DNA of 64,000 bases. Source: Citrus sinensis. Its lineage: Eukaryota; Streptophyta; Magnoliopsida; Sapindales; Rutaceae. The stretch lies in NCBI RefSeq assembly GCF_022201045.2, contig NC_068559.1, forward strand, positions 3,136,501 through 3,200,500. The letters run 5' to 3'. Every line of letters starts with the position of its first letter. The stretch's first letter is position 1. The position numbers and the translations under genes were made by a program. The notes below the pieces were generated by a model. It saw nothing but the letters and a program-made list of their open reading frames with translations. It had not been told where the DNA came from and ran no database searches. Positions 12,055-24,083 of the stretch are shown one piece after another.

Positions 12055-12310
12055 TAAATTTCTTACCAGCTTTTAATTCATACGGTGAAATGTGTGTCGC
12101 TGGACGATAGTCGAGGACTAAAAGGAATTAACTTTCTTGTAAATTACTTACCATGACTTTCATTTCATACTGTGAAATGTGTTTCATCGGACGATAATCG
12201 AGGATTAAAAGGAAATAACTTTCTTGTAAATTTTTTATCAGCTTTCCCTTCATATGGAAAAATGTGTTTCATTAATTGAATGATAGTCAAGGATTAAAAG
12301 GAATTAACTA
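12055..12310. repeat. Three tandem copies of an ~86-bp unit
   Basis: Units start near 12057, 12141 and 12228. Each runs AAATT..CTTACCA, TTCATA..GTGAAATGTGT, CGATAGTCGAGGA, TTAAAAGGAATTAAC. Divergence between units is moderate and the third has an extra 8-base insertion. Confidence 0.85.
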
Positions 12311-12399
12311 AAGATTGATGAATTACTACTCTTGGGGAAAGTCTTGGGTGGTACTCGACATCGTTACATTGGCAAATCTTGCACTACGCCATTAACTTA

Positions 12400-12837
12400 C
12401 CCCAATGATATCAAAAATACCAAAAACCAAAATTTTAAGATTTGATACACTTAGTCATATTTTGTATATGTTATATAAATATTATCTATTTCAAATTTTA
12501 ATATTAAATATACTGTAGCACTTTGGTAAATTCTGCATTTGCGCCATTAATTTGGTGAATCGCATTTTGAGTTTGAATCCCGGCAGTGGAATTAATTTTC
12601 AATTTGGTATTTTGGAAGCCCAATGTTATCAAAAGTACCAAAAACCAAAAATTTTAAGATTTAATACACTTATTCAATTTCTGTCTTTGTTATATAAGTA
12701 ATATATGTTTCAGATTTTAACATTGAATCCACCATAGCATTTTGGCAAATTTTGCATTTGCACCATTAATTTGGTGAATTAAATTTTGAGTTGGAATCCC
12801 GACAGTGAATTAATTTACAATTTAGTAGGTTTCTATA
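12400..12837. repeat. Two tandem copies (~219 bp) of a dispersed repeat, interrupted by a LINE
   Basis: The two copies contain ACCAAAAACCAAAATTTTAA, TGATACACTTA, GCATTTGCRCCATTAATTTG and GAGTTTGAATCCCGGCAGTG. Further pieces of the same family lie at 18791-18864, 23946-24083 and 35826-35960. The phrase GTTTGAATCCC looks like a Pol III B box and TAGCACTTTGG, about 50 bases earlier, like a weak A box, so a tRNA-derived SINE origin is possible. Confidence 0.75.
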
Positions 12838-13044
12838 TTTGTAATGTAATAACACCCTGAAAGGAATATGTCTTCTCTCTCATGAGTTTTCTCTCCCTGA
12901 GAAATCTTAGAGAATAGAAGTTATAACTGAGCCTTTATGGCTAGTTGAATCGCTCTTATTGAGTGTTCTTTTTCTTTAAAACCATGCTTAATAATAGTTT
13001 AGTGGTTTTCACTCTTTCTTAATTTTTTTCAAAGCATCTAAGGA

Positions 13045-13860
13045 ATGGATTATTCTATGATTGCAAACAAACAAGGTGTCATAACTGCATCAAGTAAGGT
13101 TTGGTTGGTAGATATGCAAAATTTTAATGGAGACAGAGGAGTTAATTCGAAGGTGCAAGTCAATATCTTGGAGGAGGCAGAAGAAAATAAATTCTCTTTT
13201 GAAGGAAAAATAAAGGAAAAGGGGGTCCAAATAGTGGCTGGATGTCTAGTTGGTAAGGTGCTACATATAAGAGGAGTAAACGTAGAGGAGTTGAGAGCTA
13301 CTTTAAACTTGGTGTGACAAACAAAAAAGAAGTGAAGATTGAAAATCTCAGGGATAATATTTTTATCTTGAAGTTTAGGGAATGAAGCAAATAAAAAGAG
13401 AATTCTCACAAAAGGACCATGGCACTTTAATCAAGCACTGTTATGCTCAAAGAACCAGATGGCATTGGAGAAATTATAGCACACTCTTCACACACACAAC
13501 ATTTTGGTGCAAATTAAAAATGTTCCTATTATGTGTATGGATGAAGAAATTTATACGGGAATTGGGAAACTTATAGGCAAGGTTCAAGAAATGGACACTT
13601 ATAGGACCGTTGATTGTATGGGGCAAGTTATAAGAATGATAATCTTAGTTGATATTACCAAGCCCCTGAAGAAAGTTCTATTTATTGAAACTGAAGATGG
13701 GAAAAAATTCCAGTTGCAGTGGAGTATGAGAAACTTTCAAATTTTTGTTACTTTTGTGGATGCCATGGACATTCAAACAAAGAATGTGCTAAGTACAAGG
13801 GCAATAAAAAAAAAGGATCTTGATTATGGACCATGGCTGAAAACACTGACTTAGGTGGAA
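13045..13860 (+). pseudogene. LINE copy 1, ORF1 remnant (DUF4283)
   Basis: Pieces match ORF1 of the second LINE in order: NKFSFEGKIKEKGVQIVAGC with LVGKVLHIRGVN, then LVQIKNVPIMCMDEEIYTGI, then ITKPLKKVLFIETEDGKKF, and a weak zinc-knuckle area around 13740-13850. The reading frame changes at least twice (near 13315 and 13500). ORF1 in this family binds RNA and forms the retrotransposon particle. Not functional here. Confidence 0.8.
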
Positions 13861-14649
13861 AAGATAAAATAGAACAGAGCAAAAGAACGATGGGGTACAA
13901 GAATGTAATGAGGAGGAGATGAAAATCCAGGAGGGTGGTCATAAGTTCACGAGATTAAGGTAGCGTACTTAGCCATTGTTAAGTGAACCAAAATAACTAG
14001 GTCAAAGTTTAGTTGAACCATAACAATGCAAATTGGATTAGGAGACACATTACAGAATAGGTATCGTGAACCTAGTAGCTTAAGAGCATTTAATGAAGGA
14101 TAAAGACACATTGAGGAAGAAAAAAAAACAGCTTAAGGCTAGGAAATACAGCTGAAGGTCGAAAAGATTTTAGGGATTAGAAATTAAAAACGGGAAAAAT
14201 AGGAGAAGAAGAAAAAGAGGGAAAACATAAGAATTTCAGAAAAAATATAAAAAAAAAAGAAAAGAAAAATGCAGGAAATGTAATAAAAGAGGGCGACAAT
14301 GTTGTGCGCCAAGAAATGGGTCAAGATGAAGTAAACGTAGAGGAAATAAATGATGGGTCTGGAAAGAACCAAGTTAAGTCGAGAAGAAGAAAATAGAGGC
14401 ATCAAACAAGGCAATTTGAAGATATGCAAAACTCCAACAGCAAGTCAGTTTTAACAAAAAGACAAAATTGTGAAATGGGTTGGCCAAGCCTAAAATCAAA
14501 GAGAAGCAAAATATTTATTCAAGCAAGCTGACAGTTACTAAATACAACTTTAATTCTCCCCAAGCCAAAATCAAATTGAGGTGGGAAGCTCCAAGTTGAG
14601 ATGATATGGAACTCTCCACTACAATCACAGAGGAATTAACGGCGGAGGC

Positions 14650-17600
14650 TAGTTGCTATCCCCACCGACAACCATAAGGCTCATTGGTCAGAATCTTTGG
14701 GGATTGGGGAAGGATCGGGTATTTTGAGAAATCAAAATGGTCCTCTATGAGTAAACACCAAAATTTTGCTCGTGTAAAACAAAATTGATGGGGCAACAGT
14801 AAGACACCAGTTTTAAACTTTCTAAACTACTTTGCAATAAGTACTTGTGGTAAGGAATGGGGTTGGGAATGATGTGGAATGAAAATATAGTAATAAAGAT
14901 CAAATCTTACAGCAAGCACCATATAGAGGTTGTAGTTTAAAGTAATGACGGTAGCTATTGGAGATGCACTAGTGTGTACGACAACCCAAAATAGAGGGAA
15001 AAAACCAACATGCACACTTGGGAATTAATTAGGAGGTTATCAGGTCTGTCATAACTACCTTGGCTTTGTTTTATGGACTTTAATGAAATATTGCATGTAA
15101 ATGATAGTGGTCTGATTGATCTAGATTTAGAGGGTACATTTTTACCTGGTGTAATAGAAGATTTGGCCCATATATTATTAAAGAAAGACTAGATAGAACA
15201 TTTTGCTGCAACAATTGGGGTAATAAGTTTTATTGCATGTTTAACACATTGAAACCTGGAGCTCAAACCATTATCATGTCATTGTGGAAGTGGTGGAAAG
15301 AGGAAAAAAAGCTAGTTATAACAAAAGAACTTTCCCGAGGATGCACTATTAAGATATGTGGAGCCTAAACGAAAAATGTCAAGACACAGTGAGAAAGAAA
15401 TGGTGGGAAGGGAAAAAAATGTGAAGAAGTTAATTAATGAGTTGAAAAACATAAGGAGAAGTTATGATCACTATATCAATAGGGATAAAATCAAAATGTT
15501 AGAGAAACTAATTGACAATATGCTAATCGATGAAGAAATATATTAAAAGCAAAGATTTAGAGTTGATTGGTTGCCAGAAGGGTACATAAATATAAAGTTT
15601 ATTTTCATGCCAAGGCTACAATAAGAAAGCGACAGAACAAAATATGGAGTGTTAGATGAAAATAGAAATTGGTGAGAAGTAGAGGTAATAGAGAGAAGAT
15701 TTTGCAAACACTTTGCAAACCTTTTCATTATAACAAACCCATTATGACAATAAAAGTAGGTAGCCTTGAAATACATACTGAGAAAAGTGACTACATAGGT
15801 GAATGAAGAGCTGAGCAGACTATTCAAAAATGAGGAAATCAAAGAGGCACTCATTCAAATGTGTCCAACTAAAGTACCAGGACTATATGGTTTCCTTGTA
15901 ACTTTCTTTCAAAAACACTGGAAATCTGTTAAATAAGGTGTCATAGCAACATGTTTACACATTCTCGACAAGAAAGGTAATCTAGCTCATTTCAATTATA
16001 CTTACATTGCCTTTATTCCAAACGTAGAGAAACCAAGAGATGTAACAAAATAGAGACCTATTAGTTTATACAATGTTATATATAGAATTATAGCTAAATT
16101 TATAGCTAATAAACTGAAACAAATCTTGCATGTTGTAAAATCTCTAAATCAAAGTGCATTCATATCAAATAAACTCATCACAGACAATATCATTATAGGA
16201 CATGAATGTTTACACAAAATTAGATTAAGGATAAGAATAATAGGTTAGTTATAAAACTAGACATAAGTAAGACCTATGATATAGTGGAATTAAGTTTCTT
16301 AGAGCATATCATGCATCAGTTAGGCTTCTCTAAAACCCGGGCTGAATTGATTATAATTGTATCTCTACCTCATCTTTTTCTATGCTAATTAATGGTGTAC
16401 TAAAGGCTTGATTAAGCTAGAAAGGGACTTAAGACAAGTTTGTCTATTATCCCCATACTTGTTCATCATTTGTGCAGAAGCATTTTTCAATTTGTTGATT
16501 CAAGCAGAAAATAAGAATTCATCTAGGGACTTAAGTTCAATACAGAGATCTCTATCATTCATCTCTTATTTGCTGATGATAGTCTGTTTTTCAGTGGAGC
16601 AATAATGGGAGAGTCCAAGAATTTGAAGTAAAATTTTTTATTATTGTGCAGTTGCATCTAATCAAATTTTTAATTTTGAAAAATCATCCATGTTCTTCAA
16701 TGGAAACACTTTAGCTAGCCAGATAACCACAATCAAAGACATTTTTCAGCTTATTTTTGTATTGAAGCATGAAAAATACTTAGGATTGTCTTCTATGATT
16801 GGTAAAAAGAAAGCCAGTTTCTTTTTTTTTTTTTTGATTAAAAGGGGCTCAAGCAAGCGAGCTAAGCGGGAACAAGGCGGGGTTGAGACACCCCAAATAA
16901 GTCTTGTAAAATAATTGAGTAAATACCCACAGGCGGGCTAGAAAATAAATGCAAACCATGAGGGTGTGAGTGTGCTATATTCGCCATAAAATCTGCCGCC
17001 GAATTTGCTTCACGATAAATATGGGATTTTGAGCAAAATCTCAAGTTGTTAAAGTAAGTTGTTTTCAAGTGAAGACAATGAGATCTTAATTAAAGTAACG
17101 ACTCAAGCTGTACCAACATATACAATGAGTGTCTTCAAACTTCCTACGATTTTATTTGAGGATATTCAAAAAGCAATTTCAAGATTTCAATGGGGAGAAA
17201 AGAAGGATCAGAAAAGAATTCATTGGGCAAAGTAGGAGAGACTATGTCAAGCAAAAGGTAGAGGAGGTCTTGGATTTAGAGATTTTGCTAGCTTTAATCA
17301 AGCCTTGATTGCTAAGTAAAGCCGGCGGATAATCCAATATCCAGAGTCTTTGATGACAAGAATATTACAAGCAAGATACTTCAAGGATGTTGATTTTTTA
17401 CAAGCTAAGTTGAGATCCAAACCATTCTTCATTTTGAAAAGCATGTTTTTGGGGGAGACAAATCATTCATAGAAGGATGAGATAGAGAATCGAATTAGGT
17501 AAGAGTGTTAAAGTATATAAATCCATGGATACCAAGACCACAAACTTTCAAGCCCATCTCAATTGCAACTTTAGATGTTGATTACACAGTAGCAAAGCTA

Positions 17601-18770
17601 ATTGATGACAATCAGTAATAGAAAGAAATATTGATTCACTAGCACTTTAATTCCAAGGATGCAGAAAAGAACCTAAAAATCCAACTCTCAAACAGCCCAC
17701 AGCCAGATCAAATCTTGTGGCATTATAATAAGAAGGGTCATTACTCGATTAAGGGTGATTATCAAATAACTATAAAAAATTAAGTATCCTGAATTACCAA
17801 GCTGCTCTAGCAACACCCTTGGACAGTAAAATGTGATCTACTCTATTGAGCTACCAAAGAAAATCAAGACTTTTATGTGAAGAGCTGCAAAGAATTTGCA
17901 TTCAACGGCAAAAAATTTATGGAAAAGAAAAGTATTACAAGATCTAACATGCCTGAGATGTAAAATGAAGGCTGATAATATTAATCATGTTGTCATGGAC
18001 TGTAAAGTAGCAAAACAAATGTGGAAGTTGACTCATTTTATTGAAGAAGTGCAGTTATTTATCAACGAATATTTGCTAGGCATGATATAAGAGATACACA
18101 AAAAGGAGAAGAAAAGAGGAGATGAGATTGATAATTGTTTTATGATGGAAAACACGGTATAGAAGGAGTGTTTTTTTTTTTGTTGAAAATAAAGAATAAG
18201 ATCCCCAAACTTCTGCAGCCAAAGCTGAAGCTGTTGTTAAGACGTAAGCAAGAGTTAAAATGGCAAGAACTGCACTAAATAGAAGATCAAGTTAGATTCC
18301 TCCTCCACAAAGGTACTTCAAATTGAATGTTGATGTAGCAATTAATAAAGATAAACATCAAGCAGGCCTTGGGGTGATGATCAGAGATGATGAGAGAACA
18401 GTGATAATTGCAGCTAGTAACCAAACAATGTTCTATGGATATGTAGCTCAAACAAAAGCAGTAGCTATAAACCTTGGGATTCATATTGCAAATGAGGCAA
18501 ACTTGCTTCCATTAGTTGTAAAAACCAATGCCAAGAGGTATTTGATTTTGTATTACACAAGAAGAGCAGTAGAACTGAAATTTTTTGGAATATTGTTGAA
18601 GTTTAGAACAAGATACAGTGAGTCAACAAGAAGGTTAAAATTCAACATATTCCAAGAGATTATAATGCAATTGCCCATGCTCTAGTTAAGATAGCTTTAG
18701 CTAGTGGTGATAATTGTGTTTGGAAGAGTTTATTTCCTTATCAAATTATGACTGTATCATTTAATAAAAG
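14650..18770 (+). pseudogene. LINE copy 1, ORF2 remnant (EN-RT-zf-RVT-RNase H)
   Basis: Recognisable islands in order: a worn endonuclease start near 14671; the RT region at 15840-16600 with LERDLRQVCLLSPYLFIICA (family consensus has RQGCPLSPYLF) and a frameshifted FADD area near 16570; FKLP..LFEDIQKAISRFQWGE near 17140; zf-RVT at 17896-18090 with LWKRKVLQDLTCLRCKMKAD; and RNase H from about 18320 with NVDVAINKDKHQAGLGVMIR. Stops and frameshifts are spread throughout, and a second LINE tail (16822-17053) interrupts the region. No activity expected. Confidence 0.8.
16822..17053 (-). mobile_element. 5'-truncated LINE tail nested in LINE copy 1
   Basis: On the minus strand a C-terminal RNase H fragment (SHIYREANSAADFMANIAHS, later SPPVGIYSIILQD and VSQPRLVPA) is followed by a 3' UTR and a poly(A) read as a 14-T run at 16822-16835. 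It interrupts the host LINE between its GKKKASFF and SSEDNEILIKVTTQA segments. About 20 host residues are missing there, so the insertion came with a small deletion and no clear duplication. Confidence 0.8.
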
Positions 18771-18790
18771 TAAATCTATCTATAAAAAAA

Positions 18791-18864
18791 TTTCAATTTA
18801 GTATTTTGGAAACCCAATGCTATATAGAAAAGCCCAAAAACATAAATTAATATTTGATTTTTTA
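18791..18864. repeat. Dispersed repeat, middle piece
   Basis: TTTCAATTTAGTATTTTGGA followed by AACCCAATGCTATATAGAAA continues the repeat interrupted at 12837. It is interrupted again by the MULE at 18865. The repeat's continuation is at 23946. Confidence 0.75.
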
Positions 18865-21800
18865 CTTTTGAGTGGTGAGATTTAACCCCCTAATTATATC
18901 TCACAAACCCCCACTTTTCAATTAACTGCGTTAAAAATTTAAATTAATTTTTATCTCTCAATATACCCCACTTAATTCCTAATTTACCTTTATTATAATT
19001 TTTATCTTACTTCATGCACCAATCTATAAAACTTATAAAATTATTTTAAAAAAGAAAAATATTCTCATAATCGCCATTGTAACAATGGAAAAGAATTTAA
19101 TAATTCCAGTAAGGATTGGACCACGAACCATGCCCAGTCAATCCTGAAAAATCAAATTATCATGCTAAGTCTATTAAGCCCAAAATGAGTATAGAAATAC
19201 AAGAATTAGCCAAGGGGGGAGACATGATAATTCTAGTTAGAATTTCCAGCAAGTGCAACTACCTTCTTCAGCATGCGGACATGTGGTGTTTACAAATTCA
19301 AGAAATTATATATTTAAAAATTGTAGTTAGTTTCAATTTGTATTGGCTTTTCCGGTTCTTTGAGTATCTTGACTGGTTGTTTTTTGTTTACAAATTGGAG
19401 AATTTATGCATTTCATCATAGTTGTGAATAGTCTTCCAAGTGTTTGTCATTTATACTGAATGAATAAAATTATTAGTTTCATTCTCTGCAAAAATGATCA
19501 TTACTGTTTTTTTTCTATATACAATATATGAAGTTTTGCAACTGCCGAGCAGATTTTGACCACCAAAGTGACCAAACTTCTTAATAAGCATGCATTATGA
19601 ATCTATCAAATTAGAATTAGGTTCAAAAGCAGCTATTGTAATTCTCAAGTAACCCTTCTGATGGTAATTTCCTTGCTCATATCACATATTTAATAGTTTT
19701 TTAACCCATTTACACTTGCAAGAAATAACAAAAGTAAAAACCAATTAAATCTTATTTATTCATATATCAACATTCAGATATAGCTCTTCTCAAAAGAAGA
19801 AAAAAAACATCCAGATATAGCTTCCTCTTAATGAAATACTCAGCAGATAGTACAAACTTCTCCAAAGCAACAACTGCCTCGCTTTAGTTAACACAACATA
19901 AGAACTTTTCATGACTTTCCTTTCCCCATTAATTCCTTTCTAATAACAATCGGTTTTAACGATTTGAGAAAACCAGGCAATTAAAACATCGACATGATAT
20001 CTAATAGCGCAAATAAACTAATTTTCATAGCTCTAACTCCAAATATTGTAACAATGGGTAGTTGGGGACTACATTCAACTAGTGGCTCTGTATCCCCTCT
20101 TAGTGTTAATAAGATGTTGCAGTTTCTCTAGATAAAATTATAGTTTCTAAATAATATATGAACTTAAATACTTATTACAAAATAACTTGCCCAAATCATT
20201 TAAAAAAACAATAAATAATGGAAACACTTGTTGATCATCCAAGTCAATTGTGTCTTTGGTTGCTACATTAGGTACTAAATCTTTAAAAGCAATAATGTTC
20301 CTATCATATGGAGTTGCCCATCCTTCTGCTACAAAAGAATGATATTTTAACCAACTACTTGCTATTGGTGGCATCGGTGAACCTGGATTCATGAATACCT
20401 ATAATAAAAAAGCAAAATATTGAAAAAATCATGGTTAACAAGTGTTAAAAAAATATTTTTTTTTTCTTTTCTTAGAGGGTCGTGGTATGAAATAATAATT
20501 ATTAACAAAAAGTCTAAAAATCTATCTGTATGAAATGAGAGTTGTTAATGAATCCAATTGCAATAATCTTTTGAGAGAGCCGTGGTAATGGAGTTGATCT
20601 GAGTGGAAGAAAAGTAAGACACTGAAGTTGAGATAAGAATATCAGCACAACATTATATTTATAAGCGATAAGATATCCTGCTTCAGGGAAGGTCATCCAA
20701 TAATCATTTGATGGATTGCTTTCAAAATATGAAAGTGATTGTAGAATCTCATCAGATCTACTTGCATACTTAAATATTTGGGTATAGTCATCAAAGTGGC
20801 TTTTTAATTCATCAATTAAGTCACTCCTCACTTGAATCCAATTATCCTCACCCAAACCAATTAAATCAGCCACAACACGAAAGCCACAATTACCATCTGC
20901 AACAACACTTTTAACATGATGTATATATGGCCACAATCCTTGTGGAAATGAATTAATGAAAGAAGAATGCTTAGGAAGTTGAGACTGATGCACCTTTTTT
21001 CTTTGTCGTAGTTTAGATTGTACAGAAATCTTACTTGAAGATAAATGTGGAGAATGACTATTCAGTGCAGATAATACATGTTCAAATTTGGATGGATCTC
21101 GACGAGTAGAATTATCTGCCTTTGAAGAAGGTTGACCTCGTGTTCTTGCTTTAGCTTTTGGCTCAATAAGATAAGTTGATGCTGGATTTGCTAGTTCTTT
21201 CAACTTCTTCAAAATCTATAACTTTCCAGTGTAATCATTATTATTAAAACGCTTCAAAATCATCTCCATCTCAGTTGAACAACTTAAATCTGTAGTTTCA
21301 GCTTTGGTAGTAGGTAATAAGTCTAGTTTCTTCCAATGTGGATGTATAGAAGACAAAGGAATAGGTCTTCCTTCACGCTTATACTTTGCAATCTCATGTG
21401 CACATGGAATTCTATGAGTGCGTCGAACTACACATCCACAAGCCAATGGATCTAGACCAATATAATCAGCTTGTTTAGACTCACAATCTATCCTGTTGAG
21501 CGCATTTCGTGAAACAAATCCTCGCAATTCCTTGAAAATTGAAGGTTTGAAATCATGTTGCATTGTTTTATCTCTGTATGCTACAGCTCTACGAAAGCAT
21601 GGATTTTAGTCCATAACCTCTCAAAAGTTCCTCGCGATGATTGTAGTTGCCTTTTTAATGCTGAATGAGATGTCTTAACCCTGTTAAGAAAATACCAAAA
21701 AAAAGTTATTTTTTCAATAATAAAATTAAATATAAGAATATATTTTAATGAATATTTACCTGTTTGAGGTCGTATTTCCTAAATGCATCATTGAATCAGT

Positions 21801-23936
21801 CCAAGCTACAACAAATTTTTCCTTGTACTTATCCAGCCATGTGTTTTTCACATAATTAATAGCTTCTTGATAGCTAACAAATTCACTCTCCAAAAGTCTT
21901 AGGTGTAGCATATAATGGTCTTTTGTGGCAGATAGTGCTAATATATTCCAACTAGTAATGAAAGATTCCCATACCTCATTAGTCTCAAATAACTTCTTAC
22001 AATTAGCTAAAATGTTTTTTGAGATATGCCATTTGCACAGAAGATGAGTTGCAGTTGGGAAAATATTTTGAATAGCATTCATTAGTGTTACCTCTCTATC
22101 TGTCACAATTACACTCGGCAACATATTATTATCCATAAAACCTTTCAATTTATCCAGTGCCGAACTGTAGTTATCCTCCCGCTCGCGTTCAATATTTGCA
22201 AAACATACTGAAAATGTCATCTCAGTTGAGGTGACATCAACCACCTCTAGTAATGGAAAATCATACTTGTTGGTCTTGTATGTGCAATCCATAATTAACA
22301 CATGTGGAAATGCTCGTAATAGGTCAATTGCAAAAGGATGAGCCCAAAATAAGTCCTTAACACTGTCTGTATCAGCATCACTTCAATACCACTCAATGTA
22401 GTTATGCTCAGTCAATTTGCTCATGAGTAGTTGCATCTTTGACCTACCGGCTAGTTCTTTAACCTTGTATCTATGTCTTGCATTGTAAATAGACCTCATA
22501 GTAGTAGCATTATATATATCTCTTTGCTTTATCGTATATAGTATATCCTTTGGCCTTGCATTACTTTTTGACATATCAATCAATAAGTTGTTCTCTTTTT
22601 CAGTAAGTCTGCCTGCATATGAGTGCCTCTCAAGATGTTTTGCTGCAGGATGGTTATGTTCTGCACATATCACTTTCAAAACCCAACAATTGTCATTTGC
22701 CAAATATTACCCTTTTAATCTGAATGGACAATTGCATTTTTTTTGTTCCAGTTGCCTTAGGACATTTTGGCTTTTGACCTTGACTAGAAACACACTTGTA
22801 AGCACCACTTCTTTCACAAGCGAAAATTATTCTTGGATTTCTATCATGTGCACTTACATCTGACTTTTTTATTATAATGAAATATCCATTTCTCTTGCCA
22901 GCATTTCGCGTTTACTCAATTAATTCTTTTCTGCTATTAAAAACCTAATCAAAACAAAATTATAGTATATCCAATTAGAAAGGTTTGAATAATATTAATT
23001 AGTAATAAAAAATTAAAAAGTGAAATTTAGCTATCTACCTTGTTAGTGGTGAAAACACAAGCACAATCATCTACAATGTCCGATTCTCTTGTGACATTGT
23101 TTCCATGATTAATAGGTTTTTCATCCTAAAATTTGTCAAAAACATAAAATTATTAGGGTGCTGAAAATAAATAGAATACAAAAATTAAAGGGAAAAAAAC
23201 TTTAAACTTACTTCTTCTTCATCCGCTAGTGAGTACTGCAAACTAATTTCTTCCATAGTTACAAAAGCAGAGAGTATACAATATATGAAAAGAGATAACA
23301 ATTTTAAAAGTTAGATTCTAGGGTTTTATACAAATTTTAAACGAACTCGCTTTTCCCTTTACTAGAAGAAGAAGACAATCAACCATGGGTCACTCGGCAG
23401 AACTTTCACTCCAAGACTTACAGGTTCAGTTGTCGCGCTTTGTTGGGTTTATGGGATCATGCAATAATTAGGTAATAAAGGCTCATATGCTACAAACAAT
23501 ACTTCCGTAGCAATGATAAGGAGATGGTTTCATTAAATGCCACTAAACCAATAATCAGGTAATATAAGGACCATCCTTATGGCCTTTTGTTTCATCTATG
23601 ATGCTTGTAGGGAATTTCCATTTCTCAAGGATTGTTCTAAGAAGATTTGACTGAACATTTAACAAAGCAATTGTTGGCTAAGAATATTATTGATTATAAT
23701 TAGGGTTTAATCAATTCTCACCAAAAAAATTAAAAAGTTATAAGAAATTAGGGTTTAAAAAATTAGACTAATTTTATTAATTATTAATAAAAATTATTAT
23801 GTGGGTGTACTTCAAAACTATTTATCCTTTTAAGTCATTTCATTTAAGGATAAAATAAATATTAATATAAAAGTAATTAGTGGGGGTTGGTGAGATATAA
23901 TGAGGGGGTCAAATATCACCACTCTTGATTTTTTTT
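18865..23936 (-). mobile_element. 5.1-kb Mutator-like element with OTU-domain transposase
   Basis: The left end CTTTTGAGTGGTGAGATTTA is mirrored by the right end (…ATCACCACTCTT). Both arms continue through ACCCCCT.ATTATATCTCAC and the AACCCCCACT block. Flanks GATTTTTTA (18856-18864) and GATTTTTTT (23937-23945) form a 9-base target duplication with one mismatch. It carries one degenerate gene on the minus strand. The remaining sequence (18865-20146) has no recognisable gene; a frame at 19116-19421 matches nothing I know. Confidence 0.85.
20147..23256 (-). pseudogene. MULE transposase fused to an OTU cysteine protease, degenerate
   Basis: Exons: 23256-23212 (MEEISLQYSLADEEE), 23125-23039, 22944-21760, 21680 to about 20515, and 20398 down to about 20147. 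Order: a FAR1-like DNA-binding region (NAGKRNGYFIIIKKSD; later CEHNHPA-like AEHNHPAAKHLERHSY), the MULE DDE core (LIMDCTYKTNKY with the first Asp, VIVTDRE with the second, LLCKWH), a SWIM-like CGCVVRRTHRIPCAHEIAKY, then OTU (ADGNCGFR with Asp/Cys, and SHFIQ with the His). Stops interrupt it at LIE*TRN, EWY*SDAD, VEL*HTE and GKL*ILKK, and there is a frameshift near 21560. The donor after HFIQ reads CAG|ATAGAT instead of CAG|GTAGAT. Transposase-OTU fusions are known in plant MULEs. This copy is dead, though both OTU catalytic motifs remain. Confidence 0.85.
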
Positions 23937-23945
23937 TATACAAAT

Positions 23946-24083
23946 AATATATTTATGTTAAATTTTGACATTAAATATACCGTTTGGCAAATTCTACGGT
24001 CCGAATCTCTATAGTTACATTAATTTTGGAGGCCTAATGTTATCAAAAACCCAAATTAATATTTGATACACTTATTAAATTTG
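23946..24083. repeat. Dispersed repeat, right-hand piece
   Basis: ATACAAATAATATATTTATG, TTTTGACATTAAATATACCG, GGCCTAATGTTATCAAAAAC and TTTGATACACTTATTAAATT continue the repeat interrupted at 18864. Joining the three pieces restores the order seen in the tandem copies at 12400-12837. Confidence 0.7.

Larger units (their letters stand above)
12838..18790 (+). mobile_element. Decayed L1-type LINE (copy 1), full length
   Basis: A non-LTR retrotransposon with remnants of ORF1 (DUF4283), ORF2 (endonuclease, reverse transcriptase, zf-RVT, RNase H) and a short A-rich tail at 18783-18790. It is flanked by TTACAATTTAGTA (12825-12837) and TTTCAATTTAGTA (18791-18803), a target duplication with one mismatch. 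It sits inside a copy of the dispersed repeat. Protein similarity to the LINE at 55880 shows they are the same family, but this copy has many more stops and frameshifts and is clearly older. Confidence 0.88.

Noticed and set aside
12560..12585. tRNA gene suggested by GTTTGAATCCC
   Set aside because: No cloverleaf can be drawn; it is part of a dispersed repeat.
20500..20540. Possible AT-AC (U12-type) intron at CAG|ATAGAT in the OTU gene, tempting because a U12 gene is in the window
   Set aside because: The start does not match the U12 donor ATATCCTT. A GT-to-AT mutation in a decaying transposon is simpler.
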